Positions 35,300-43,109 of a DNA stretch of 64,000 nucleotides are shown here, piece after piece. Every line of letters starts with the position of its first letter. Within the stretch, counting starts at the first letter, position 1. Location of the stretch: positions 1,184,818 to 1,248,817 of the forward strand of contig CP073261.1 in assembly GCA_019739335.1 (NCBI GenBank). The letters are read 5' to 3'. This stretch comes from Erythrobacter sp. (GTDB lineage: Bacteria > Pseudomonadota > Alphaproteobacteria > Sphingomonadales > Sphingomonadaceae). A program made the position numbers and the translations under genes. Under the pieces are notes generated by a model. That model was not told the origin of the DNA. It saw nothing but the letters and a program-made list of their open reading frames with translations, and searched no databases.

Positions 35300-36570
35300 C
35301 CGTCACCGCTGCCGCAAGGCCCGATCCGCACCGCAACGTGGTGCTGGGAATGCTGCTGGTGGTGTACATTTTCAACTTCGTCGACCGGCAGATCCTTTCG
35401 ATCCTCGCCGCGCCGATCCAGGCCGACCTGCAACTGGACGATGCGCAGATGGGGCTCCTCGGCGGCCTCGCCTTCGCGCTGCTCTATTCGACGATGGCAG
35501 TGCCGCTGGCGGCGCTGGCAGACCGGACCAGCCGGAGCTGGGTGATCGCAGTCTCGCTGTTCGCGTGGAGCGGGTTCACAGCTGCCTGCGGGCTGGCGCA
35601 GAATTTCTGGCACATCTTCCTTGCCCGGCTCGGCGTGGGCATCGGCGAAGCAGGGGGCGTGGCGCCATCCTACGCGCTGATCGGCGACTATTTCCCCAGT
35701 TCGCAACGCGCCACCGCACTCTCGGTCTATTCGCTCGGCATTCCGATCGGTTCGGGACTCGGGGTGCTGCTGGGCGGTTATATCGCGGCGACGGTGGACT
35801 GGCGGGCAGCGTTCTTCGCGGTCGGACTGCTCGGCGTGCTGGTGGTGATACCGTTCAAGCTGCTGGTGCGCGACAAGTTGAAACCACCGGTGGCGGCAAA
35901 TGCGCCTGCCCTTCCCGCGCGCCCCACCTTGCGCGAAACCGCCGCGGTGCTGGCGCGCAAGCCTTCGTTCTGGTTCCTCTCCTTCGGCGCGGCGATGTCC
36001 TCGATGCTCGGCTACGGCATCGCCTTCTGGCTGCCGAGCCTGCTGATCCGCAGCTTCGGCTATACCCTCGTGGAAGCCTCGCAATTCTTCGGCGCGCTGC
36101 TGCTGATCGGCGGCGTGGCAGGTGTTATGGCGGGGGGCTTGCTCGCAGACCGGCTGGGCGGGCGGGATCGGGCCTACTATTCTTGGCTGCCGGGCGTGGG
36201 CTTCTTCCTTGGCGCACCGCTGTTTGCGGCTGGGATCCTGAGCAGCAATGCCAGTATCGCCTTCCTGCTGTTCCTGCTGCCGCAAGCGCTCGCCTATGTC
36301 TGGCTCGGCCCGGTGCTCTCGGCGATCCAGCACCTGGTGGTGCCCGCCGCGCGTTCGACCGCATCGGCGCTATTCCTGCTGATCAACAACCTGATCGGGC
36401 TGGGCGGCGGAATCTACGCGCTGGGTGCCTTGTCCACCTTCCTTGCGCCCACCTATGGCGAGGAAGCGCTGCGCTGGTCGATGCTCTACGCACTTGGCCT
36501 CTACGGCGTGGCAGCGCTGCTGATGGCGGCGGCGGGGCCGCATCTGCGCAAGGACTGGGTCGCCGAGTAG
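35296..36570 (+). CDS. MFS transporter
   Basis: The protein has 424 residues and about 12 membrane helices by eye. The loop between helices 2 and 3 (LAALADRTSRSWV) is the MFS signature with basic residues. The N-terminus resembles the spinster-type transporters common in sphingomonad operons (VVYIFNFVDRQILSILAAPI). It could take the hydrolysis product across the inner membrane. A short GC hairpin (36576-36589) follows without a T tract, so termination is uncertain. Confidence 0.9.
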   Translation: MTVTAAARPDPHRNVVLGMLLVVYIFNFVDRQILSILAAPIQADLQLDDAQMGLLGGLAFALLYSTMAVPLAALADRTSRSWVIAVSLFAWSGFTAACGLAQNFWHIFLARLGVGIGEAGGVAPSYALIGDYFPSSQRATALSVYSLGIPIGSGLGVLLGGYIAATVDWRAAFFAVGLLGVLVVIPFKLLVRDKLKPPVAANAPALPARPTLRETAAVLARKPSFWFLSFGAAMSSMLGYGIAFWLPSLLIRSFGYTLVEASQFFGALLLIGGVAGVMAGGLLADRLGGRDRAYYSWLPGVGFFLGAPLFAAGILSSNASIAFLLFLLPQALAYVWLGPVLSAIQHLVVPAARSTASALFLLINNLIGLGGGIYALGALSTFLAPTYGEEALRWSMLYALGLYGVAALLMAAAGPHLRKDWVAE

Positions 36571-36633
36571 CGCCTGCGGGAAAGCCCGCGATTCCCTCCT
36601 GAAATTGCCGTCTCCTAGGGAAACGATATGTCA

Positions 36634-36686
36634 CATATTGTTTAGCAATATTATTGATTGACAATATGCCGCGACTCAGCCATATC
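36634..36686 (+). promoter_or_regulatory. AT-rich promoter region with inverted repeat, upstream of the small-protein/DUF2975 operon
   Basis: CATATTGT (36634-36641) and ACAATATG (36661-36668) are inverted repeats. TTGACA (36658-36663), spacer 17 and CATATC (36681-36686) form a possible promoter that overlaps the right arm. The stretch is far more AT-rich than its surroundings. It may bind the operon's XRE protein. Confidence 0.5.
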
Positions 36687-36719
36687 GATATTCAGTAACC
36701 CACATATAGGAGATCGATA

Positions 36720-36851
36720 ATGTCACGCTTCACCACCCACACCTTCGCCGCGCTGCTCGCCGTGGCCATCACCGCCACCAGCCTGTTCGCCGTCACCGAC
36801 GTGCCCGGCCAGCCGCGCCTCGCGCTGGGCGCCGCGCCGGTCCTGGCCTGA
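36720..36851 (+). CDS. Short secreted or membrane peptide of 43 residues
   Basis: ATG 36720 follows a good AGGAG site. The peptide begins MSRFTTHTFAALLAVAITAT, with a hydrophobic helix at about 8-25, then a Pro/Gly/Ala-rich tail. It lies 24 bp before the DUF2975 gene. I know no function. The ribosome site and position in the operon make it likely to be real. Confidence 0.6.
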   Translation: MSRFTTHTFAALLAVAITATSLFAVTDVPGQPRLALGAAPVLA

Positions 36852-36875
36852 TCCGGCCGCAGGGGGAGAGACACC

Positions 36876-37403
36876 ATGTCCACATTCAAATCCGACCCGC
36901 TGCTGGGAATTGCCGGGGCGATCCTCTGGTTCATGCTCGGCGTGATGGCCTTTGCCGGGATGATCGTCGTGCTCTGCATTCCCGCCGTGCTGATCTGGGG
37001 GGGTGAATTCGTCAACGCCGCAGACCTGCCACCGCTGACCATGAATGTCAGAATGCTGATCGCTCTGCTACTCGCAGGCGTTGCCGGACTGCTTTACCTC
37101 GGCTGGCGGTTCTTCCGGGCGATGCAAGCCATCCTGCGCAGTGTGGGCGAAGGCGATCCCTTCATCCCCGCCAATGCCAGCCGGTTGACGGCGATGGCGT
37201 GGATCATGCTCGCCATCAATGTCCTGTCGATCCCGCTGGGGGCACTGGGCATGTATATCGCCGATCTGGCAGGCGAGGCCGATGTCCATGCCGAGGCCGG
37301 TATCGATGCCGGTGGCCTGGTACTGATCCTCACCCTCTTCATCCTCGCAAGGGTGTTCCGCAAGGGCACCGAAATGCGCGAAGATCTCGAAGGGACCGTG
37401 TGA
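36876..37403 (+). CDS. DUF2975 membrane protein
   Basis: The protein has 175 residues with four predicted helices. SVGEGDPFIPANASRLTAMA and VFRKGTEMREDLEGTV fit the DUF2975 family. Members nearly always precede a short YozG-type XRE regulator, as here, with a one-base overlap (TGATG). The function is unknown, with a link to growth-phase or membrane-state control suspected. Confidence 0.88.
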   Translation: MSTFKSDPLLGIAGAILWFMLGVMAFAGMIVVLCIPAVLIWGGEFVNAADLPPLTMNVRMLIALLLAGVAGLLYLGWRFFRAMQAILRSVGEGDPFIPANASRLTAMAWIMLAINVLSIPLGALGMYIADLAGEADVHAEAGIDAGGLVLILTLFILARVFRKGTEMREDLEGTV

Positions 37404-37630
37404 TGCCCGCTGAAGAAGGAACCAACATCGTGGTCAAACTCGACGACCTGCTCCACGCCCGCCGCATGACGCTGACCGAACTGGCAGAACGCGTCGGACT
37501 CACCCTCGCCAACCTGTCGATCCTCAAGACCGGCAAGGCCAAGGCGATCCGCTTCTCGACCCTGGAAGCGATCTGCCGCGAACTCGACTGCCAGCCGGGG
37601 GACTTGCTGGGGTACGATACCGCAGCGTAA
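37403..37630 (+). CDS. YozG-like XRE-family regulator
   Basis: The protein has 75 residues. The helix-turn-helix contains LDDLLHARRMTLTELAERVG and LTLANLSILKTGKAKAIRFS, and CQPGDLLGYD is the usual C-terminal signature of the YozG group. Translation is coupled to DUF2975. It probably regulates the operon's AT-rich promoter. Confidence 0.9.
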   Translation: MPAEEGTNIVVKLDDLLHARRMTLTELAERVGLTLANLSILKTGKAKAIRFSTLEAICRELDCQPGDLLGYDTAA

Positions 37631-37642
37631 TCATCTTCGTGA

Positions 37643-37717
37643 GTCCCTGCGCAGGCGGGGACCTCGTTTCTTCCACTCTGGCAAGACCGAACGAGACCCC
37701 CGCCTGCGCGGGGGTTC
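37643..37717. repeat. Palindromic intergenic element of the GCAGGCGGGG type
   Basis: The arms GTCCCTGCGCAGGCGGGG...CTCGTT and AACGAG...CCCCGCCTGCGCGGGGG flank a 20-base loop. Comparable elements are scattered in sphingomonad genomes. It differs from the repeat at 25611-25702. It may double as a terminator for the XRE gene. Confidence 0.8.
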
Positions 37718-37752
37718 ATGCTTTGGCCGGTTCGGCCCCCGGCCCTTCCGAT

Positions 37753-37824
37753 TCAGAAAAGCAGGATGACCACGATGATGATAAGGATCAGCGTACCCAG
37801 CCCGATTGTGACGTTGCGACCCAT
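37753..37824 (-). CDS. 23-residue hydrophobic membrane peptide
   Basis: The ATG at 37824 follows GGAGAG. The sequence is a single transmembrane helix (MGRNVTIGLGTLILIIIVV, then ILLF). It is too short for family assignment, but small hydrophobic peptides like this are often stress-induced. An EcfG-like promoter lies 37 bp upstream. Confidence 0.6.
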   Translation of the reverse strand: MGRNVTIGLGTLILIIIVVILLF

Positions 37825-37860
37825 AACTTCTCTCCTGTAAAATCCCATCTTCAGGCCAAC

Positions 37861-37885
37861 AGCGTTTGGCGGACGGGGATGTTCC
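37861..37885 (-). promoter_or_regulatory. EcfG-like promoter for the 23-residue peptide
   Basis: Read on the minus strand, GGAAC (37885-37881), 16 bp and CGCT (37864-37861) differ by one base from the EcfG general stress consensus GGAAC-N16-17-CGTT. The -10 element is 37 bp before the ATG. Confidence 0.45.
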
Positions 37886-38174
37886 CCGCTTGACTCATGG
37901 CCCGCATAAGCTAATGGCCTGCCCGATCGGCAAAGTCGCAAGACTCGCCGGTCATCCGTCCGAGACAGTTGGTGACCGGAATCTGCCGGTCTTAATTTCC
38001 AGCCTAGACGGGGACAGAGTTTACGGCGGCTCCGCACAGGAACCGCCCTTCGCGTGATGTTCACGCACCTCCTTCCCCATCAAACGGACTTTGCTGCGGG
38101 GCATGAGCCTCGTGGTAATTTGAGCCGGTTGCGGTCCTGTCACAAGGCCCGCAGCCATAGTGAAGGAGTACGGC
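37886..38174 (+). promoter_or_regulatory. Long rplJ leader (probable L10 leader)
   Basis: This gene-free stretch upstream of rplJ has several short GC hairpins. The segment around 37945-38045 contains paired motifs (CGGTC, GACCGG, CCGGTC). In bacteria the L10(L12)4 complex binds such a leader to repress rplJ translation. This is inferred from position, and I have not checked the structure model. Confidence 0.5.
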
Positions 38175-38690
38175 ATGGATCGTTCGCAGAAATCCGAAGC
38201 GGTCGCCGAGCTGAACGCAGTCTTCAACGAGGTTGGAGTGGTGGTTGTCACCCGCAATCTCGGCATGACGGTGGAGCAATCCACTGCCCTGCGCGGGAAG
38301 ATGCGCGATGCCGGTGCAAGCTTCAAGGTTGCGAAGAACCGTCTCGCCAAACTCGCCGTCAAGGACACCGATTACACGGGGCTGGATGAATATCTCACCG
38401 GTCCCGTCGGCCTCGCCTGGTCGAAAGACCCGGTCGCGGCTGCCAAGGCTGTCGTCGAATTCGCGAAAACGAACGACAAGCTGGAAATCGTCGGTGGATC
38501 GATGGGCGCGCAAGTGCTCGACGAAGCAGGCATCCGGTCTTTGGCCTCGATGCCCAGCCTCGACGAGCTGCGCGGCAAGATCGTCGGCCTCGTCAACGCT
38601 CCGGCAACCAAGGTTGTCCGGACGATTGCCGAGCCCGCCGGAATGCTGGCGCGTGTCATCGGCGCCTACGCGGCGAAGGATGCTGCCTGA
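38175..38690 (+). CDS. rplJ: Large ribosomal subunit protein L10
   Basis: The protein has 171 residues. MDRSQKSEAVAELNAVFNEV and the block FKVAKNRLAKLAV are typical of L10. L10 anchors L7/L12 dimers on the 50S stalk. The tail (ARVIGAYAAKD) holds the L7/L12-binding helix. AAGGAG precedes the ATG. rplA and rplK are not upstream, so this is a separate rplJL operon with its own leader. Confidence 0.97.
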   Translation: MDRSQKSEAVAELNAVFNEVGVVVVTRNLGMTVEQSTALRGKMRDAGASFKVAKNRLAKLAVKDTDYTGLDEYLTGPVGLAWSKDPVAAAKAVVEFAKTNDKLEIVGGSMGAQVLDEAGIRSLASMPSLDELRGKIVGLVNAPATKVVRTIAEPAGMLARVIGAYAAKDAA

Positions 38691-38789
38691 GTTTCAGGCG
38701 CAAGAGACGTTTTTTCGAATTTCGAAACGAAACATTCTGGGGCCCAGGAAATGGTTCTTTTGCCCCGCCCATAATTTGGAGTGAACATC

Positions 38790-39164
38790 ATGGCTGATAT
38801 TGCCAAGCTTGTAGAAGACCTGTCGGCGCTGACCGTCATGGAAGCCGCCGAACTCGCCAAGGCGCTTGAAGAAGCGTGGGGCGTTTCCGCCGCTGCTGCT
38901 GTTGCCGTGGCCGGCCCCGCCGGTGGCGCGCCCGCCGAAGCAGTTGAAGAGCAGACCGAATTCGACGTGATCCTCACCGGCGACGGTGGCAAGAAGATCC
39001 AGGTCATCAAGGAAGTCCGCGCCATCACCGCGCTCGGCCTGACCGAAGCCAAGACCCTCGTGGAATCGGCTCCGAAGGCGATCAAGGAAGGCGTCAACAA
39101 GGCCGAAGCCGAAGAGATCAAGGCCAAGATCGAAGCCGCTGGCGGCACGGTCGAGATCAAGTAA
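38790..39164 (+). CDS. rplL: Large ribosomal subunit protein L7/L12
   Basis: The protein has 124 residues. The N-terminal dimerisation domain ([20 protein letters not shown]) is joined by an Ala/Gly/Pro hinge to the C-terminal factor-binding domain ([20 protein letters not shown]). It recruits translation GTPases. The 99-bp gap from rplJ and the strong terminator after it are normal for this operon. Confidence 0.98.
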   Translation: MADIAKLVEDLSALTVMEAAELAKALEEAWGVSAAAAVAVAGPAGGAPAEAVEEQTEFDVILTGDGGKKIQVIKEVRAITALGLTEAKTLVESAPKAIKEGVNKAEAEEIKAKIEAAGGTVEIK

Positions 39165-39180
39165 TCTCGAAAACGATTTT

Positions 39181-39239
39181 GCAGGTGTCTTGAAGCACCT
39201 GCGGAAGGAAGGGCGGTACCGCAAGGTGCCGCCCTTTTT
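39181..39239 (+). terminator. Intrinsic terminator of rplJL
   Basis: A first stem GCAGGTG/CACCTGC (39181-39202) is followed by the main hairpin GGGCGGTACC-GCAA-GGTGCCGCCC (39211-39233) and TTTTT. Confidence 0.93.
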
Positions 39240-39281
39240 CAATGCCCATTGGCTCCGCTACCTTGCAACCTCGCGGCAACC

Positions 39282-40160
39282 CTAGCTGCGCGACCGCAAG
39301 GAAATCCGCCGGTTCAGTTCGCGATAAAACGCATCGAGATCATCGACATCGACGTCAAGCACTTCATCCCATTCGCGCAGAAGGTGCTCGATGTCCTCAC
39401 GTGTATGATTTCCTGCCGGGGTAACCGGCTCAAGCAGGGCAGGACCTGCACGGTGCGGCCAGTGGTGCCCTGTGGCGTTGTTGTAGGCCCATCCGGCCAC
39501 AGCCAGCATCACCACATTGGTCGCGATCGGCACCAGATGCGGCCACGACCACATCTCAGGCCCGCTTGCTCCCAGCGCACAAAGCAGAGCGCTGGCACCG
39601 CCCGGCGGGTGCAGGCAGCGGGCGAGGCTCATGCAGGCGATCGCCAGCCCCACGGCGAGGCTGGCGGCAAGCCAGGGCGATCCGAGGTAGGCCCCCAACC
39701 CGAGGCCGATGAGCGCAGAAAGGAGATTGCCCCCGATGACGGGCCACGGCTGGGCCAGGGGACTCGCGGGAACGGCAAAGACCAGCACTGCGGAAGCGCC
39801 CAGTGGTGCCACCAGCCACGGCAGGTCGGCACTGTTCTGGCCGAGCAGGAGTCGAGTCAGCAACGCAGAACAACCGATCGCGATCGTCGCGCCCACTGCA
39901 CCGCGCAACCAGCCGATGTGGCCGAGCGCTGCCTGCGGCAGAAGCGTTGCCGAACGATCGAGAAAAGCCTGGAACAAGGTGGGGTTTCTATCTGCTGCTG
40001 CGGGACCGGCGCGCTTGTGGGGCAATCCGCAGTCGATTGCAGCAAAGAATTGTTCGTCCTGGCGCAAGTTGCGGTAACCGTCTGCCCGGAGCAGCCCCTT
40101 TCCTACTTCCGCCTGCCGTGCTCGGCAGCAGCCATGCACGCGTCGCCTGCCTTGCTCCAC
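39282..40160 (-). CDS. HPP-family membrane protein
   Basis: The protein has up to 292 residues. The family motif HPPGGASALLCALG is clear, with PLGASAVLVFAVPASPLAQP before it and several helices. HPP proteins have been linked to nitrite transport in plants, but the bacterial function is not established. A long acidic tail after the helices (HLLREWDEVLDVDVDDLDAF) is unusual. The first 60 residues of the longest frame look non-coding, so the real start may be TTG 39977 or another non-ATG codon. No ATG fits. Confidence 0.78.
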   Translation of the reverse strand: MEQGRRRVHGCCRARQAEVGKGLLRADGYRNLRQDEQFFAAIDCGLPHKRAGPAAADRNPTLFQAFLDRSATLLPQAALGHIGWLRGAVGATIAIGCSALLTRLLLGQNSADLPWLVAPLGASAVLVFAVPASPLAQPWPVIGGNLLSALIGLGLGAYLGSPWLAASLAVGLAIACMSLARCLHPPGGASALLCALGASGPEMWSWPHLVPIATNVVMLAVAGWAYNNATGHHWPHRAGPALLEPVTPAGNHTREDIEHLLREWDEVLDVDVDDLDAFYRELNRRISLRSRS

Positions 40161-40332
40161 CCGCGTTCGGATTCGCCGCCGCCGCTAGGCCACGTCTTGC
40201 TCTGCAAAGGGTGTCGCTTCGCGGTGCAGGGTTACACGATTACCCGCCAGGGTGACAGAGGGCGGTTTCTTGCCCCTGGACTGTGCTCCAAGTGCTCCAT
40301 AATTCCCCGCCTTCGCTGGGCCAGCCCACGCC

Positions 40333-40364
40333 AAAACGGCCCGGAGCGCGAAGCTCCGGGCCGT
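40333..40364 (-). terminator. Intrinsic terminator of flagellin
   Basis: ACGGCCCGGAGC and GCTCCGGGCCGT form a 12-bp perfect stem, followed on the minus strand by TTTT. It lies 37 bp after the flagellin stop. Confidence 0.93.
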
Positions 40365-40400
40365 CCTGGGTGGCGACCCCTCGGGTCGCTCTCGGTACGT

Positions 40401-41219
40401 TTAGCGCAGCAACGAGAGAACGTTCTGCTGGCTCTGGTTGGCCTGCGCCAGCATGGCGGTGCTCGCCTGGCTGAGGATCTGCGATTTCGCCAGCGCGGTC
40501 GTTTCCGCCGAGTAATCGGTGTCCATGATGCGGCTGCGGGCGTCGGCCAGGTTGGTGGAATTGGTGGTCAGGTTGTTGATCGCCGATTCCAGCCGGTTCT
40601 GACCGGCACCCAGGGTGGCGCGGGTGGCGCTGATGTCTTCGAGCGCCGCGTCGACCGCCGTAATCGTGGTGTCGGCCAGCGCGGTGGTCGTCACATCGAG
40701 CGCGGTGGCAGTCAGGTTGGTGCCGTCGATGCCGACGCTGGTGAGATCCACCGTGTTGGTGGCATCGGTAGCGATCGTCACCGTCACATCAGTACCCGCC
40801 GTGGTGCTGAACAGCGTCACGCCGTTGAATTCGGTGTTGGCAAGGATGTCGCTGATCTGTTCCTGCAACTGGTCGACTTCGGCATCCATGTGGCCACGAT
40901 CGGCAGCGGAATAGGTGTCCGTTTTCGACTGCACGGCGAGTTCACGGACGCGCTGCAGCATATTGCTCACTTCATCCAGCGCACCTTCCGCGGTCTGCGC
41001 CAGGGCAATACCGTCGTTGGCGTTGCGGGCGCCCTGCTTCATGGCGCGAATGTCGGCGGTCATCGTGGTGGCGATGGCGAGGCCGGCGGCATCGTCCTTC
41101 GCACCGTTGATGCGCTTGCCGGTGGATAAGCGCTCCATGGCGACTGCCTGCATGCGGTCAGCCATGCTCGAAGCGTTCGAAGCGCGCAGCGCGCTGATGT
41201 TGGTGTTGATAACGGCCAT
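40401..41219 (-). CDS. fliC: Flagellin
   Basis: The protein has 272 residues, at the short end of flagellins. The N-terminal D0/D1 domain begins MAVINTNISALRASNASSMA and has ERLSTGKRINGAKDDAAGLA. The C-terminal domain has LGAGQNRLESAINNL and ends with QQNVLSLLR, the export and assembly signature. The central domain is Thr-rich and very small. CAGGAGACC precedes the ATG. It is the only flagellin in the window and is transcribed away from the rest of the cluster. Confidence 0.97.
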   Translation of the reverse strand: MAVINTNISALRASNASSMADRMQAVAMERLSTGKRINGAKDDAAGLAIATTMTADIRAMKQGARNANDGIALAQTAEGALDEVSNMLQRVRELAVQSKTDTYSAADRGHMDAEVDQLQEQISDILANTEFNGVTLFSTTAGTDVTVTIATDATNTVDLTSVGIDGTNLTATALDVTTTALADTTITAVDAALEDISATRATLGAGQNRLESAINNLTTNSTNLADARSRIMDTDYSAETTALAKSQILSQASTAMLAQANQSQQNVLSLLR

Positions 41220-41454
41220 GATTGGTCTCCTGATTGGGTGTCTTCGTTGGGTCTAAGTGTCGTAGCCGCAGCCTTCCGAACCTTGCGTTTGGCGCGGCTG
41301 CCAAGACCCAGAGCGGCCCCCGGCGGGAATGTTTAAGGGAGGCAGATCAACCCGGCCCGTTCGGCATTAGGTATTAGTGCGAGGGATTAACTTTTCGCTT
41401 CGTTGCCCGTTGAGGCCCGAATGGCGTGCCAACAAGGTTAACAGGGGCAAGGCA

Positions 41455-42741
41455 ATGACACGGGTTTCAAGCACGCCGGAGCTGCAAAAAAAACATCCGG
41501 AAGTGGCCGGCCACGCGGCGGCGATTGTCGCCAGCCTGCCCGGAACCGCTCGCCTGGTGCTTTGCGAGCCGGGTGAAGTTTCTCCCGGCGGTCGCCGGGA
41601 CGACCGGATGGTGACGATTGCCCACGCCGATGTGCCCGCACTCGAACTGCTGGGCAGCAACGCCGCCCGGATTGCCTATCCAGCCGCCGAAGCCGAAGCT
41701 GCGCGCGCCGCGCTGGTTGCCGCCGCGATTGCGCCCGGCGAGCCGGTGGCGGCGGACAGCGGCACCATCGCCATGCTCACTCTCGCCCAGCGGGTAGGGC
41801 AGAGCGAAATCCCGGTACTGGTCGAAGGGCCGACAGGGACCGGCAAGGAAGTGCTCGCCCGCTTCATCCACAACTCCAGCCCCCGCGCCACCGGCCCGTT
41901 CGTGGCGGTGAACTGCGCGGCAATGCCTGAAACCATGCTCGAAGCGCTGCTGTTCGGCCATCGCAAGGGTGCTTTTACCGGCGCGACCGAAGCGAGCGAG
42001 GGCTTCTTTCGCGCGGCTGACGGGGGCACGCTGCTGCTCGACGAGTTGGGCGAAATGCCGCTCAGCCTGCAAGCCAAACTGCTGCGGGTGCTGGAAGAGG
42101 GCGAAGTGGTGCCGCTGGGGGCTACTGTGCCGATCCCGGTCGATGTCCGCATCATTGCCTGCACCAACCGAGATCTGGCGCAGGAAATTGCCGAGGGGCG
42201 ATTCCGCGAGGATCTGTACTTCCGTCTCAACGTCTTCCCGCTCCAGCTCGAAGCGCTGCGCGAGCGGCGTGCCGACATCGCTCCGCTCGCTTTCACCATG
42301 CTGCTGCGCCATACGCCGGACCGGGGCAACATCCCGTGGCTGTCCAGCGCCGCGATCGCCAAGCTGGAAACGCATTGCTGGGCGGGCAATGTGCGCGAAC
42401 TGGCCAATGTCGTGCGCCGGGCGCTGCTCCTGCTGGGCCATGGCCCAGTCATCGGGCCGGACCACATCGTGTTCGATCACCGCGCCCGCGTGGTCGCAGC
42501 GCGTGAAATGGCCACCCCGCTGACTGAAACCGCACCGCGCGTCCTCGGCGACAGCGCCCCGCGCCACCTGTCCAGCATCGCCCGCCATTCGGAAATGCAG
42601 GCCATCGCCGACACTCTTTCCGCAAATGACGGTAACCGCCAGGCCACTGCACGGGCGCTGGGAATCTCCGAGCGCACGCTGCGCTACCGCCTTGCCACCA
42701 TGCGCGAGGCCGGATTGCTGGCCGCAGGCGGCGTGCGATGA
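41455..42741 (+). CDS. Sigma-54-dependent flagellar regulator (FlbD/FleQ-like)
   Basis: The protein has 428 residues. The AAA+ domain has Walker A EGPTGTGKEVLA at about residue 124, the sigma-54 contact loop GAFTGATE and Walker B LLLDELGEMP. The C-terminal Fis-type helix-turn-helix contains NRQATARALGISERTLRYRL. The N-terminal 110 residues lack a clear phosphoacceptor aspartate, so it resembles FleQ or FlbD-type regulators without a working receiver. It heads the fli operon and should activate flagellar promoters. The fliE start overlaps its stop (ATGA). Confidence 0.93.
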   Translation: MTRVSSTPELQKKHPEVAGHAAAIVASLPGTARLVLCEPGEVSPGGRRDDRMVTIAHADVPALELLGSNAARIAYPAAEAEAARAALVAAAIAPGEPVAADSGTIAMLTLAQRVGQSEIPVLVEGPTGTGKEVLARFIHNSSPRATGPFVAVNCAAMPETMLEALLFGHRKGAFTGATEASEGFFRAADGGTLLLDELGEMPLSLQAKLLRVLEEGEVVPLGATVPIPVDVRIIACTNRDLAQEIAEGRFREDLYFRLNVFPLQLEALRERRADIAPLAFTMLLRHTPDRGNIPWLSSAAIAKLETHCWAGNVRELANVVRRALLLLGHGPVIGPDHIVFDHRARVVAAREMATPLTETAPRVLGDSAPRHLSSIARHSEMQAIADTLSANDGNRQATARALGISERTLRYRLATMREAGLLAAGGVR

Positions 42742-43106
42742 GCAGCGTGGGACCAGCCGCGATGGGTGGCCTGCAGGACGTGCTGGCGCTGCGCCGGCAG
42801 ATTGCCGACCAGTCGGAAACCCTGCGCGGCCTGCGCGAATCGGGATCGCCCACCGCTGCGCCGCAACCCGCCGCCACCACCATCGGGGGCGGCTTTGCCG
42901 AAACGCTTCGTACCACCATTGACCAGGTCAGCGCCACGCAGGCGCGCTCCAGTGCGATTACCGAAGCCTATGAGCGCGGCGAAGTGACGGACATCGCGCA
43001 GGTAATGCTGGCACGGCAGGAATCATCGGTAGCCTTCGAAGCCACCCTGCAGGTGCGCAACAAGCTGCTTTCAGCCTACCAGGAAATCATGCGGATGGGA
43101 GTTTGA
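42738..43106 (+). CDS. fliE: Flagellar hook-basal body protein FliE
   Basis: The protein has 122 residues. The C-terminal domain FAETLRTTIDQVSATQARSS, EVTDIAQVMLARQESSVAFE and RNKLLSAYQEIMRM is the FliE signature. FliE joins the MS ring to the proximal rod. The N-terminal 50 residues are variable and Pro/Ala-rich. The gene lies 3 bp before fliF. Confidence 0.94.
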   Translation: MSSVGPAAMGGLQDVLALRRQIADQSETLRGLRESGSPTAAPQPAATTIGGGFAETLRTTIDQVSATQARSSAITEAYERGEVTDIAQVMLARQESSVAFEATLQVRNKLLSAYQEIMRMGV

Positions 43107-43109
43107 TGA

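Noticed and set aside
36576..36589. Hairpin GCGGG-AAAG-CCCGC after the MFS gene as a terminator
   Set aside because: The stem is only 5 bp and no T run follows, so it was not listed as a terminator.
41220..41454. Sigma-54 or FliA promoter for flagellin or the regulator
   Set aside because: I looked for GG-N10-GC and TAAA-N15-GCCGATAA on both strands. Only partial matches were found, such as GCCGAACG without a proper -35, so nothing is claimed.
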